Below, one piece after another: positions 1 to 5,162 of a DNA stretch of 6,324 nt (position 1 is its first letter; each line of letters starts with the position of its first letter). A program made the position numbers and the translations under genes. The notes below the pieces were generated by a model, which was not told the DNA's origin, ran no database searches, and was given only the letters and a program-made list of their open reading frames with translations. The DNA lies in contig CABTAA010000098.1 of the NCBI GenBank assembly GCA_902482615.1, positions 1-6,324 of the forward strand, in the 5' to 3' direction. This DNA is from an uncultured Collinsella sp. Lineage in GTDB: Bacteria; Actinomycetota; Coriobacteriia; Coriobacteriales; Coriobacteriaceae.

Positions 1-152
1 TCATGCCCCAGACTTCTGCCGAGGCCCTGCGCCGTCTGTCCTGCGAGGACGAGGCCGCGACCGACGACCTCAAGGGCATTTGCGCTTGGGGCCTGCTTGC
101 CGGCGGGCAGCCTGTCGAGAAGGGCGAGCCGCTGTTCCCGCGTCTGGCGTAG
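1..152 (+). CDS. metG: Methionyl-tRNA synthetase, C-terminal end (partial)
   Basis: Only the last 49 codons are present; the gene begins before the window and ends at TAG 150-152. The reading frame (first full codon at 3) gives MPQTSAEALRRL at its start and GEPLFPRLA at its end. In MetRS, a 'fMPxTs..i...L' stretch followed about 30 residues later by 'G..v...e.LFPR' is the usual end of the anticodon-binding helical domain of the form without a C-terminal tRNA-binding extension. The enzyme charges tRNA-Met with methionine in the cytoplasm. The catalytic HIGH and KMSKS motifs would lie upstream and cannot be seen. The downstream neighbour rsmA is a common companion of metG in Gram-positive bacteria, which supports the call. 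The identification rests on a short segment, so confidence is good but not complete. Confidence 0.82.
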   Translation, partial: MPQTSAEALRRLSCEDEAATDDLKGICAWGLLAGGQPVEKGEPLFPRLA

Positions 153-194
153 AGACCGCGCGAGCGCCATATCGGCAATTTGCTGTTTAGCTGT

Positions 195-230
195 AAGGGC
201 ATGGCCGCCACGGTCCATGCCCTTTTGTTT
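195..230 (+). terminator. Rho-independent terminator or attenuator after metG
   Basis: A perfect 10-bp stem pairs AAGGGCATGG (195-204) with CCATGCCCTT (215-224) around a 10-base loop; inside the loop CCG and CGG could add three more pairs. The 3' arm runs into TTTTGTTT (223-230). It lies 43 bases past the metG stop and ends about 20 bases before the rsmA ribosome binding site. The simplest reading is the metG terminator. Because I see no good promoter between it and rsmA, partial read-through (attenuation) is also possible. Confidence 0.8.
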
Positions 231-262
231 CAAGACGCCGCCATCATGCTAAGGAGGCAACC

Positions 263-1123
263 ATGACAACTTCGCCTTTGGCAAACCCCACGGCCACCAG
301 GGAGCTGCTGGAGGAGTTTGGCCTTGCGACCAAGCATCGCCTGGGCCAGAACTTCCTGATCGACAATCATGTGATCGAGCGTATCTGCGAGCTTGCCGAG
401 CTTGCAGGTGACGAGCGCGTACTCGAGGTGGGTCCGGGTTGCGGCACGTTGACACTTGCGTTGCTGCAGGAAGCGGCGTGCGTTACGTCCATTGAGGCCG
501 ATCCTGAGCTCGAACCGGTGCTCGATGCTCACGCCGCCGACTACGCCAACTTCCGCTTTATCATGGGCGACGCGCTTAAGGTGGGTCCGGAGCAGATTGA
601 GCAGGCCGCCGGCGGTGAGCCGACGGTATTTGTCGCGAACTTGCCCTATAACGTGGCGGCGACAATCTTCCTCCGGTTCTTCCAGACGATGCCCGCGCTC
701 AAGCGCGCCGTCGTCATGGTGCAAAAGGAGGTTGCCGATCGCATTGCCGCAGTGCCGGGCAACAAGACCTATGGCGGCTATACGGCAAAACTCGGCCTGT
801 ATGCGCAGGTGACGGGTCGCTTTGAGGTGCCGCCGCGTTGCTTTATGCCGGCGCCGCACGTGGACTCGGCCGTCGTGCGTATCGACCGTGTTGACGGCGT
901 GGTACCCGAAGGACTCGATCGCGAATTTGTGGCCCGCGTGATTGATGCTGCATTTGCCCAGCGTCGCAAGACCATCCGCAATTCCATGAGCGCCAACGGC
1001 TTTGCCAAGGACGTGCTCGATGCTGCCTTTGAGGCTTGCGGTATCGCACCCACCACGCGCGCCGAGACGCTTGATGTTGCCGACTTTGTCCGTCTGGCCC
1101 GGGAGCTAATCCATGACGCCTAA
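263..1123 (+). CDS. rsmA: 16S rRNA (A1518/A1519-N6)-dimethyltransferase RsmA/KsgA
   Basis: This 286-residue protein matches the usual RsmA length. It transfers four methyl groups from S-adenosylmethionine to two adjacent adenines near the 3' end of 16S rRNA, a late step and checkpoint in 30S subunit assembly. Visible landmarks are the N-terminal HRLGQNFLID (26-35), the SAM-binding VLEVGPGCGT (53-62) with its acidic partner at E78/D80, the catalytic NLPYN motif (126-130), MVQKEVADRI (152-161), PHVDSAVV (198-205) and FAQRRKTIRNS (231-241), with a small helical C-terminal domain ending in a typical RAETLDVADF (266-275). The ATG at 263 follows AAGGAGG (251-257) with a 5-base spacer, so the start is secure. 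The 3' end overlaps the next gene by 11 bases. Loss of this enzyme classically gives kasugamycin resistance. Identification is firm. Confidence 0.97.
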   Translation: MTTSPLANPTATRELLEEFGLATKHRLGQNFLIDNHVIERICELAELAGDERVLEVGPGCGTLTLALLQEAACVTSIEADPELEPVLDAHAADYANFRFIMGDALKVGPEQIEQAAGGEPTVFVANLPYNVAATIFLRFFQTMPALKRAVVMVQKEVADRIAAVPGNKTYGGYTAKLGLYAQVTGRFEVPPRCFMPAPHVDSAVVRIDRVDGVVPEGLDREFVARVIDAAFAQRRKTIRNSMSANGFAKDVLDAAFEACGIAPTTRAETLDVADFVRLARELIHDA

Positions 1124-2030
1124 TGCCGAACGCGTGACGTTTACCAAGAAAAAGAAGACGGTTGCTTGTCCCGTGCCCTTGGCGCCGCTTGCCGACACGC
1201 ATGCACATCTGCTTTCGTTTTGGGGCAAGGATGTGCCCGAGACGCTCGTGCGCGCCAAAGCCGCGGGCGTCGACCTGTTGGTGACGATGTTCGACCCCAT
1301 TGCCGACAAGCGCAGCGTGGCGGACTATAGCGACTGGCTGGTGCGCGAGATTCTTCCGATGCAGGATATCCCGCAGATCAAGTATCTTGCCGGCGTGCAT
1401 CCGTATGGCGCGCCGGACTATACCGACGACGTTCATGCACAGGTCGTTGCGGCACTTGATGACCCCTTATGCGCCGGTATTGGCGAAATCGGCCTGGACT
1501 ATCACATGGACTATGACGACGATATCGCGCCGGCGCCCCATAACGTGCAGATTGATTGCATGGCGCGCCAGCTCGAGCTTGCCGTGCGCCGCAATGTGCC
1601 GGTGGAGCTGCACCTGCGTCACGAGGACACGGACCAGGACCGCACCTCGCACGTTGATGCGTACAACGTACTGCGCGAGGTGGGTGTGCCCCAGGCTGGT
1701 TGTGTGCTGCACTGCTTTGGCGAGGACCGCGCCACGATGGAGCGCTTTGTGGAGCTGGGCTGCTATATCGCCTATGGTGGCGCGGCCACCTTTAAGCGCA
1801 ACGACGACGTGCGCGAGGCATTTGCGGCAACCCCACTCGATCGAATTTTGTTCGAGACGGATTGCCCGTATATGGCTCCGGAGCCCATCCGCGGTCTTGA
1901 ATGCGAGCCCGCAATGATCTCCATTACGGCAAACGCGCTGGTTAACGACCGTGTCGATCGCACAGGTGAGGACGCCGAAACAATCGCGCAAGCCGCTTGG
2001 GAAAATGCCTGCAAACTTTTTCAAAAATAG
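1113..2030 (+). CDS. tatD: TatD-family metal-dependent hydrolase
   Basis: This 305-residue TIM-barrel protein belongs to the TatD/YcfH group of metal-dependent nucleases, cytoplasmic DNases thought to act in DNA quality control. The expected metal ligands are present: D-T-H-A-H (H30, H32), GIGEIGLDY (E125), VELHLR (H167), CVLHCF (H200) and ETDCPY (D250). The ATG at 1113 sits inside the end of rsmA and is preceded by GGGAG (1101-1105), 7 bases upstream, so the two are probably translationally coupled; rsmA and tatD are neighbours in many bacteria. The first 26 residues, including a basic TKKKKT stretch (11-16), lie before the first barrel strand, which makes this protein somewhat longer than the usual 255-265 residues. 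Family membership is firm. Which TatD paralogue it is (TatD, YcfH or YjjV type) cannot be decided here, so the symbol is tentative. Confidence 0.9.
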   Translation: MTPNAERVTFTKKKKTVACPVPLAPLADTHAHLLSFWGKDVPETLVRAKAAGVDLLVTMFDPIADKRSVADYSDWLVREILPMQDIPQIKYLAGVHPYGAPDYTDDVHAQVVAALDDPLCAGIGEIGLDYHMDYDDDIAPAPHNVQIDCMARQLELAVRRNVPVELHLRHEDTDQDRTSHVDAYNVLREVGVPQAGCVLHCFGEDRATMERFVELGCYIAYGGAATFKRNDDVREAFAATPLDRILFETDCPYMAPEPIRGLECEPAMISITANALVNDRVDRTGEDAETIAQAAWENACKLFQK

Positions 2031-2033
2031 TTC

Positions 2034-2062
2034 TTGCGTTCGCGGTGGCGCTCCGTTATTCT
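2034..2062 (+). promoter_or_regulatory. Promoter of the tRNA-Leu gene
   Basis: A -35 box TTGCGT (2034-2039) and a -10 box TATTCT (2057-2062) are separated by 17 bases, the ideal sigma-70/SigA spacing. The -10 box ends 11 bases before the mature tRNA 5' end, which suits a very short leader. The -35 begins only three bases after the tatD stop codon, so the tRNA is an independent transcription unit placed tightly behind tatD. Confidence 0.65.
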
Positions 2063-2073
2063 AATTCCTGCAC

Positions 2074-2160
2074 GCGGGCGTGGCGGAATTGGCAGACGCG
2101 TACGGTTCAGGTCCGTATGGGGGCAACCCCATGAAGGTTCAAGTCCTTTCGCCCGCACCA
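2074..2160 (+). tRNA. tRNA-Leu (anticodon CAG), CCA encoded
   Basis: A complete class II tRNA can be folded. The 7-bp acceptor is GCGGGCG (2074-2080) with CGCCCGC (2150-2156), the discriminator is A2157, and CCA 2158-2160 is genomically encoded. The D stem is GCG/CGC with GG in the D loop (2091-2092). The anticodon stem TACGG/CCGTA (2101-2105, 2113-2117) closes the loop TTCAGGT, placing anticodon CAG at 2108-2110 and G at position 37. The long variable arm TGGGG-GCAA-CCCCA (2118-2131) marks the Leu/Ser/Tyr class. The T arm has loop TTCAAGT (2138-2144). A long variable arm, CAG anticodon and A discriminator give leucine. It reads CUG codons, which are plentiful in this GC-rich genome. Confidence 0.97.
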
Positions 2161-2167
2161 TTAAATG

Positions 2168-2199
2168 AAAGAGCTCCCAGCGATGGGAGCTCTTTTGTT
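2168..2199 (+). terminator. Rho-independent terminator of tRNA-Leu
   Basis: A perfect 12-bp stem pairs AAAGAGCTCCCA (2168-2179) with TGGGAGCTCTTT (2184-2195) around a GCGA tetraloop, then T2196 and GTT. It begins seven bases after the tRNA CCA end. With A residues before and T residues after the stem it could also stop transcription arriving from the other direction. Confidence 0.88.
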
Positions 2200-2249
2200 A
2201 CGGGCCGTTTTTGGCAGATTTGACATATCGATTTCGCGCGGTAGATGCC

Positions 2250-2474
2250 CCTGTGGTCAAAAAGTGGCAAATATGAGTACTGGCATGAAAATAGAGACAT
2301 TTCACGAAGCTATTTTTGCTCATTTTACGCAACAGATGTACGCTAATTTGACCCAATCTTGAGACAAAACGAAGTAAATTCGATAGACCTCGGGTTCAAA
2401 GAGGCGATTTTGACCCAAATACGCTGTTACTAAACTGGTGACAGTACTCATATTTGGCCTTTTTTGACCACGGG
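2250..2474. repeat. 225-bp element with 33-base imperfect terminal inverted repeats
   Basis: The left arm (2250-2282) and the reverse complement of the right arm (2442-2474) match at 29 of 33 positions without a gap. They share the blocks GTGGTCAAAAA and CAAATATGAGTACTG; the four mismatches fall at arm positions 3, 15, 16 and 18. Between the arms lie 159 bases of AT-richer DNA with no convincing coding frame. Just inside the right arm is a small hairpin, CTGTTAC (2424-2430) against GTGACAG (2438-2444), with one G-T pair. The shape is that of a miniature inverted-repeat element or REP-like extragenic repeat. I see no clear target-site duplication and no transposase. It fills most of the 388-base gene-free stretch between the tRNA and the SPFH gene. 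Confidence 0.7.
2347..2418. repeat. Two TTTGACCCAA copies with a mutually exclusive partner between them
   Basis: TTTGACCCAA occurs exactly at 2347-2356 and again at 2409-2418. GGGTTCAAA at 2392-2400 is nearly complementary to the TTTGACCC part of both (one bulged T), so it could pair with either the upstream or the downstream copy but not with both. Each copy also contains TTGACC, which resembles a -35 promoter box, although I found no well-spaced, well-matched -10 for either. Confidence 0.4.
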
Positions 2475-2488
2475 TCCTCTTGTTGGTG

Positions 2489-2516
2489 TCACACAGCTGC
2501 TTCGTGCGGGTATCCT
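2489..2516 (+). promoter_or_regulatory. Weak candidate promoter for the SPFH-rlmH-proC group
   Basis: TATCCT (2511-2516) is a passable -10 box placed 32 bases before the proposed start codon. The best partner at normal spacing is GTCACA (2489-2494), 16 bases upstream, a poor -35 match. It lies just outside the right end of the inverted-repeat element. This is a tentative guess; initiation inside the element cannot be ruled out. Confidence 0.25.
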
Positions 2517-2548
2517 AGTCCCAACGCGTGCCTATCAGAGGAGAAACC

Positions 2549-3487
2549 ATGCTGTTGTCCGGTATCATCGCTACCCTTACGAGCCTTCTACTTCCCATCA
2601 TCATTTTGTTGCTACTGCTCCCCAACGCCTGCTATGTCGTTGAACAGCAGCATGCTGTGATCATCGAGCGTCTGGGCAAGTTCAACCGCATCGTCAACGC
2701 GGGCTTCCACATGAAGGTGCCCGTGATCGACCGCAAAGCCGCCACGGTGAGTCTGCGCACCATGAAAAACGGTTTTGGCATCGACGTTAAGACCCAAGAC
2801 AACGTGACTATCGGCCTTGAGGTCTCTGCTCAGTACCACGTGAGCTATGACATGGGCGCCGGCCCGGCAGATTCGGGCATCTACAAGAGCTACTACATGC
2901 TGCAGGAGCCCGTCGACCAAATGCGTGACTTCATCACCGATGCCCTGCGCTCTTCCATCCCCGTCTACACGCTCGATGAGGTCTTTGCCAAAAAAGACGA
3001 TATCGCCAAGGACGTCAACGCCACCGTGTCCGAGCAGATGGCCGCCTACGGCTTCACCCTCGTGTCGACACTTATCACCAAGATCGCGCTGCCGACCGAG
3101 GTCGAGAACTCCATGAACGACATCAACGCCGCCCAGCGTAAGCGCGCTGCTGCGCAGGAGCTCGCCGAGGCCGACCGCATCAAGCGCGTTACCGAGGCGA
3201 CCGCCGAGGCCGAGGCAATGGAAAAGGCGGGCGAGGGCATCGCCAACCAGCGCAAAGCCATCGCGCTGGGCATTAAGGACTCGCTCGAGATTATCCAGGA
3301 GACAGGTGTTGGCAACGATGAGGCCAACCAGCTGTTCATGTTTACGCAGTGGTCCGAGATGATGACGGAGTTCGCTCGCACGGGTAAAACCTCGACGGTC
3401 GTGCTGCCGAGCGATTTCTCGCAGTCGGCCTCGATGTTCGAGCAGATGCTGACCGCCGGCAAAGTTCAAAACGATTCGAAGGAGTAA
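2549..3487 (+). CDS. SPFH/band-7 membrane protein, HIR-like
   Basis: The 312-residue protein opens with a hydrophobic helix (about 5-24, IIATLTSLLLPIIILLLLL) followed by an SPFH/band-7 domain (about 29-190, e.g. HAVIIERLGKFN, 35-46), an Ala/Glu-rich coiled coil (about 195-230) and a C-terminal tail. SPFH proteins are membrane-anchored scaffolds that oligomerise and organise membrane microdomains or partner proteases. FAKKDDIAKDV (146-156), MNDINAAQRKR (189-199) and GIANQRKAI (230-238) closely follow the pattern of plant hypersensitive-induced-reaction (HIR) proteins, more than that of FtsH-associated HflK/HflC. The ATG at 2549 is chosen because AGAGGAG (2537-2543) stands 5 bases before it; an in-frame GTG at 2528 would add seven residues but has no binding site. 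No NfeD-type partner is adjacent. It ends 6 bases before rlmH. The family is firm; the precise role is unknown. Confidence 0.9.
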   Translation: MLLSGIIATLTSLLLPIIILLLLLPNACYVVEQQHAVIIERLGKFNRIVNAGFHMKVPVIDRKAATVSLRTMKNGFGIDVKTQDNVTIGLEVSAQYHVSYDMGAGPADSGIYKSYYMLQEPVDQMRDFITDALRSSIPVYTLDEVFAKKDDIAKDVNATVSEQMAAYGFTLVSTLITKIALPTEVENSMNDINAAQRKRAAAQELAEADRIKRVTEATAEAEAMEKAGEGIANQRKAIALGIKDSLEIIQETGVGNDEANQLFMFTQWSEMMTEFARTGKTSTVVLPSDFSQSASMFEQMLTAGKVQNDSKE

Positions 3488-3493
3488 ACGCGC

Positions 3494-3964
3494 GTGAAAT
3501 ATACCGTTGTTTGCGTCGGCAAGCTCAAGGAGCGTTTTTGGAAGGACGCGTGCGCTGAGTACACCAAGCGCCTAGGTGCCTATGCCAAGGTTGATATCCG
3601 CGAGGTGGCCGATATCGACCCGGCTAAGGCGGGCGGCGTGGATGCCGCGCGCGACAAGGAGGGGGCGGCAATTCTTGCTGCATTGCCGTCTCGGGCGCAT
3701 GTGATCCTGCTGGCTATCGAGGGCAAGGAGCGTTCGAGTGAGGAGCTCTCGGCGCGGCTCGACGATCTTATGCTGCGAGGCAGCAGCGACATTGCCTTTG
3801 TAATCGGCGGTTCGGACGGCGTGAGTGATGAGGTGCGCGCCCGCGCCGACGAGATGCTCAGCTTTGGACGCATTACCTTGCCGCATAACCTGGCGCGTGT
3901 GGTGCTGCTAGAGCAGATTTACCGTGCCTGCAAGATCAGCCGTGGCGAGCCGTATCACAAATAG
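3494..3964 (+). CDS. rlmH: 23S rRNA (pseudouridine-1915-N3)-methyltransferase RlmH
   Basis: This 156-residue SPOUT-class enzyme has the standard RlmH length. It methylates pseudouridine 1915 in helix 69 of 23S rRNA, acting on the assembled 70S ribosome as a homodimer with a trefoil-knot SAM site. Visible family signatures are the N-terminal VVCVGKLKERFW (5-16), ILLAIEGKERSSEE (71-84), the FVIGGSDGV loop (102-110), ITLPHNLARVVLLEQIYRA (127-145), and the diagnostic C-terminal GEPYHK, where PYH contributes to the active site. The start is GTG at 3494, supported by AAGGAG (3479-3484), which overlaps the end of the preceding gene, with a 9-base spacer; no closer ATG exists in frame. The 6-base gap to the SPFH gene implies one transcript. 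Identification is firm. Confidence 0.97.
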   Translation: MKYTVVCVGKLKERFWKDACAEYTKRLGAYAKVDIREVADIDPAKAGGVDAARDKEGAAILAALPSRAHVILLAIEGKERSSEELSARLDDLMLRGSSDIAFVIGGSDGVSDEVRARADEMLSFGRITLPHNLARVVLLEQIYRACKISRGEPYHK

Positions 3965-4037
3965 GTCGGCAATACGAAACAATGGCGTGGGACAATACCT
4001 TTCGTTTTGAGGAATGTGTCTGAAAGGACTATGTGAT

Positions 4038-4808
4038 ATGAAGATTGGATTTGTCGGTTTTGGCAATATGGCGAGCGCCATGGCCGATGGCTGGATCGCT
4101 GCCGGTGTAGCTGCGAGCGACATGTGCGCCTGTGCGGGTCGCTACGACGCACTGGTTGAGCGCTGTGAGGCGCGTGGGATGGCCGCTTGCCACGATGCCG
4201 CCGAGGTTGTCGCCGCATCCGATATCGTGGTCGCTGCGGTCAAACCGTACATGATCGAGAAGGTATTCGCCCCGCTCAAGGATGCTCTTGCCAAAAAGGT
4301 CGTTCTGTCGGTTGCCTGGACTTGGGACAGTGCCAAGTGGGAGCAGGTCCTGCCGGGCGTCGCGCATATCTCGACGGTGCCCAACACACCGGTTTCGGTG
4401 GGCGAGGGCGTCATCGCTTGCGAGAAGGCTTCCACGCTTAGTGATGAGCAGAGCGCCGTGGTGCTTGATCTGCTTGGCAAGCTCGGTACGGTGGTCGAGC
4501 TCGATACGAGCCTGCTGTTCGTGGGCGGCACGGTGGGTGGTTGCGCTCCGGCATTTGTCGCTATGGCAATCGAGGCCCTGGGCGATGCGGCGGTCAAGCA
4601 CGGTATCCCGCGTGCCGATGCCTATCGCATTGTGAGCCAGATGGTGCTGGGTACGGCAAAGCTGCAGCTTGCAACTGGCCAGCATCCTGCGGCGATGAAG
4701 GATGCCGTATGCTCGCCCGGTGGTGCCACCATCAAGGGCGTTGTTGCACTCGAGGACGCCGGCATGCGCAGCGCCCTGGTCAAGGCAATTGACGCAACTC
4801 TCCAATAA
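4038..4808 (+). CDS. proC: Pyrroline-5-carboxylate reductase
   Basis: ProC reduces 1-pyrroline-5-carboxylate to proline with NAD(P)H, the last step of proline synthesis, in the cytoplasm. The 256-residue product has the N-terminal Rossmann motif IGFVGFGNMASAM (3-15), VVAAVKPYMI (64-73), VPNTPVSVGEG (114-124) and the C-terminal dimer/substrate domain with CAPAFVAMAIEALGDAAVKHG (169-189 region) and the signature SPGGATIKG (226-234). At the place where the family usually has a 'Svaa-G' turn it reads SVAWTWDSAKWEQV (91-104), which is unusual. Length is slightly below the common 265-275. The ATG at 4038 has AAGGA (4024-4028) 9 bases upstream and starts directly at the Rossmann strand; an in-frame ATG at 4014 would add eight residues without a better binding site. 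It lies 73 bases after rlmH, probably in the same transcript. Identification is firm. Confidence 0.94.
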   Translation: MKIGFVGFGNMASAMADGWIAAGVAASDMCACAGRYDALVERCEARGMAACHDAAEVVAASDIVVAAVKPYMIEKVFAPLKDALAKKVVLSVAWTWDSAKWEQVLPGVAHISTVPNTPVSVGEGVIACEKASTLSDEQSAVVLDLLGKLGTVVELDTSLLFVGGTVGGCAPAFVAMAIEALGDAAVKHGIPRADAYRIVSQMVLGTAKLQLATGQHPAAMKDAVCSPGGATIKGVVALEDAGMRSALVKAIDATLQ

Positions 4809-4872
4809 AACCGACCAAAAAAGACAGGTTTATTTTGACAGGTTTTTTCTGCGGTTTTGTCGCATGTACGAA

Positions 4873-4920
4873 AAGCGCCCCGCAACTGGCTCAATTCCAG
4901 TTGCGGGGCGCTTGCATTTT
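4873..4920. terminator. Bidirectional terminator, perfect 17-bp hairpin
   Basis: AAGCGCCCCGCAACTGG (4873-4889) pairs perfectly with 4897-4913 around the 7-base loop CTCAATT. On the + strand TTTT follows after GCA (4917-4920). On the - strand the stem runs straight into TTTT (complement of 4874-4871), so termination may be stronger in that direction. It sits between the convergent genes proC and the small membrane protein gene and can serve both. Confidence 0.88.
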
Positions 4921-4937
4921 CCCAGATAAAACCGACC

Positions 4938-4966
4938 AAAATAAACCTGTCCCTTTTTGGCAGGTT
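4938..4966 (-). terminator. Terminator-like hairpin at the end of the small membrane protein gene
   Basis: On the - strand AACCTGCC (4966-4959) pairs with GGACAGGTT (4952-4944), giving 8 pairs with one bulged base around an A-rich loop, followed by TATTTT. The hairpin begins within the stop codon itself. The equivalent place after proC on the + strand carries a related but poorly pairing sequence. Confidence 0.5.
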
Positions 4967-5138
4967 AGTCCCAGAAGCTGTCTTCCTCATCCTCGGACTT
5001 GGGTCCGCGGTCGACGTACATCTTATGGGTACGCTTCTCCATTACAAAGGCAAGAATCGCAAATAACAGGATGCCGCCGGCGAAAAGGATGGCAAAACCG
5101 GTGCGGGTGCCAAACAAAAAGGAAAAAACTGCGTCCAT
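4965..5138 (-). CDS. Small single-pass membrane protein, 57 residues
   Basis: Not assigned to a known family. The - strand frame from ATG (5138-5136) to TAA (4967-4965) encodes 57 residues beginning MDAVFSFLFGTRTG. One strongly hydrophobic segment (about 14-32, FAILFAGGILLFAILAFVM) contains a GG pair and is followed by a basic EKRTHK stretch. The tail is charged, with an acidic KSEDEEDSFWD end. The basic residues just after the helix predict the tail to be cytoplasmic. AGAAGG (complement of 5145-5150) lies 6 bases before the ATG. Real-gene signs are a good binding site, mixed C/T-ending codons like its neighbours, a terminator after it and a promoter-like region before it. It is divergent from serS and convergent with proC. 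Function is unknown. Confidence 0.8.
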   Translation of the reverse strand: MDAVFSFLFGTRTGFAILFAGGILLFAILAFVMEKRTHKMYVDRGPKSEDEEDSFWD

Positions 5139-5162
5139 TGGGTGCCTTCTTGCGTAGTTGAG

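Larger units (their letters stand above)
4806..4967. repeat. Mirror-image 3' regions of convergent genes (about 45-base inverted repeat)
   Basis: Reading from the proC stop on the + strand (4806-4851) and from the small gene's stop on the - strand (4967-4923) gives closely matching sequence. Each starts with TAA and an A-rich run and continues with the identical 15-mer GACAGGTTTATTTTG (4823-4837 and 4951-4937). After that 10 of 14 further positions match, ending in CTG. A 16-base direct repeat, ATAAAACCGACCAAAA (4805-4820 and 4926-4941), is embedded in the same region. The centre holds the 17-bp hairpin listed separately. The two ends coincide with the two stop codons. Confidence 0.75.

Noticed and set aside
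246..266. Six-codon frame whose TGA overlaps the rsmA ATG (ATGA)
   Set aside because: It contains the rsmA ribosome binding site but has no binding site of its own, so a leader peptide is not supported.
230..859. 209-codon open frame on the - strand opposite rsmA
   Set aside because: Antisense shadow of rsmA; it would also start at the hairpin and has no recognisable domain.
2165..2362. 65-codon open frame on the + strand after the tRNA gene
   Set aside because: It starts inside the tRNA terminator and runs through the left arm of the inverted repeat. No ribosome binding site and no family-like sequence; a chance frame.
2528..2548. GTG at 2528 as the start of the SPFH gene
   Set aside because: No binding site precedes it, while AGAGGAG is ideally placed for the ATG at 2549, just before the membrane helix.
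2612..3469. 285-codon open frame on the - strand opposite the SPFH gene
   Set aside because: Antisense shadow with Leu/Val/His/Asp/Gly-rich composition typical of such images. The + strand gene has domain, start and spacing evidence.
3965..4037. Separate promoter or hairpin between rlmH and proC
   Set aside because: Only a 6-base inverted match (ACGAAA/TTTCGT) and no well-spaced promoter boxes; too weak to report as a feature.
4835..5161. 108-codon + strand frame across the proC downstream region
   Set aside because: It runs through the terminator hairpin and antisense to the 57-residue membrane protein, and has no binding site or domain.
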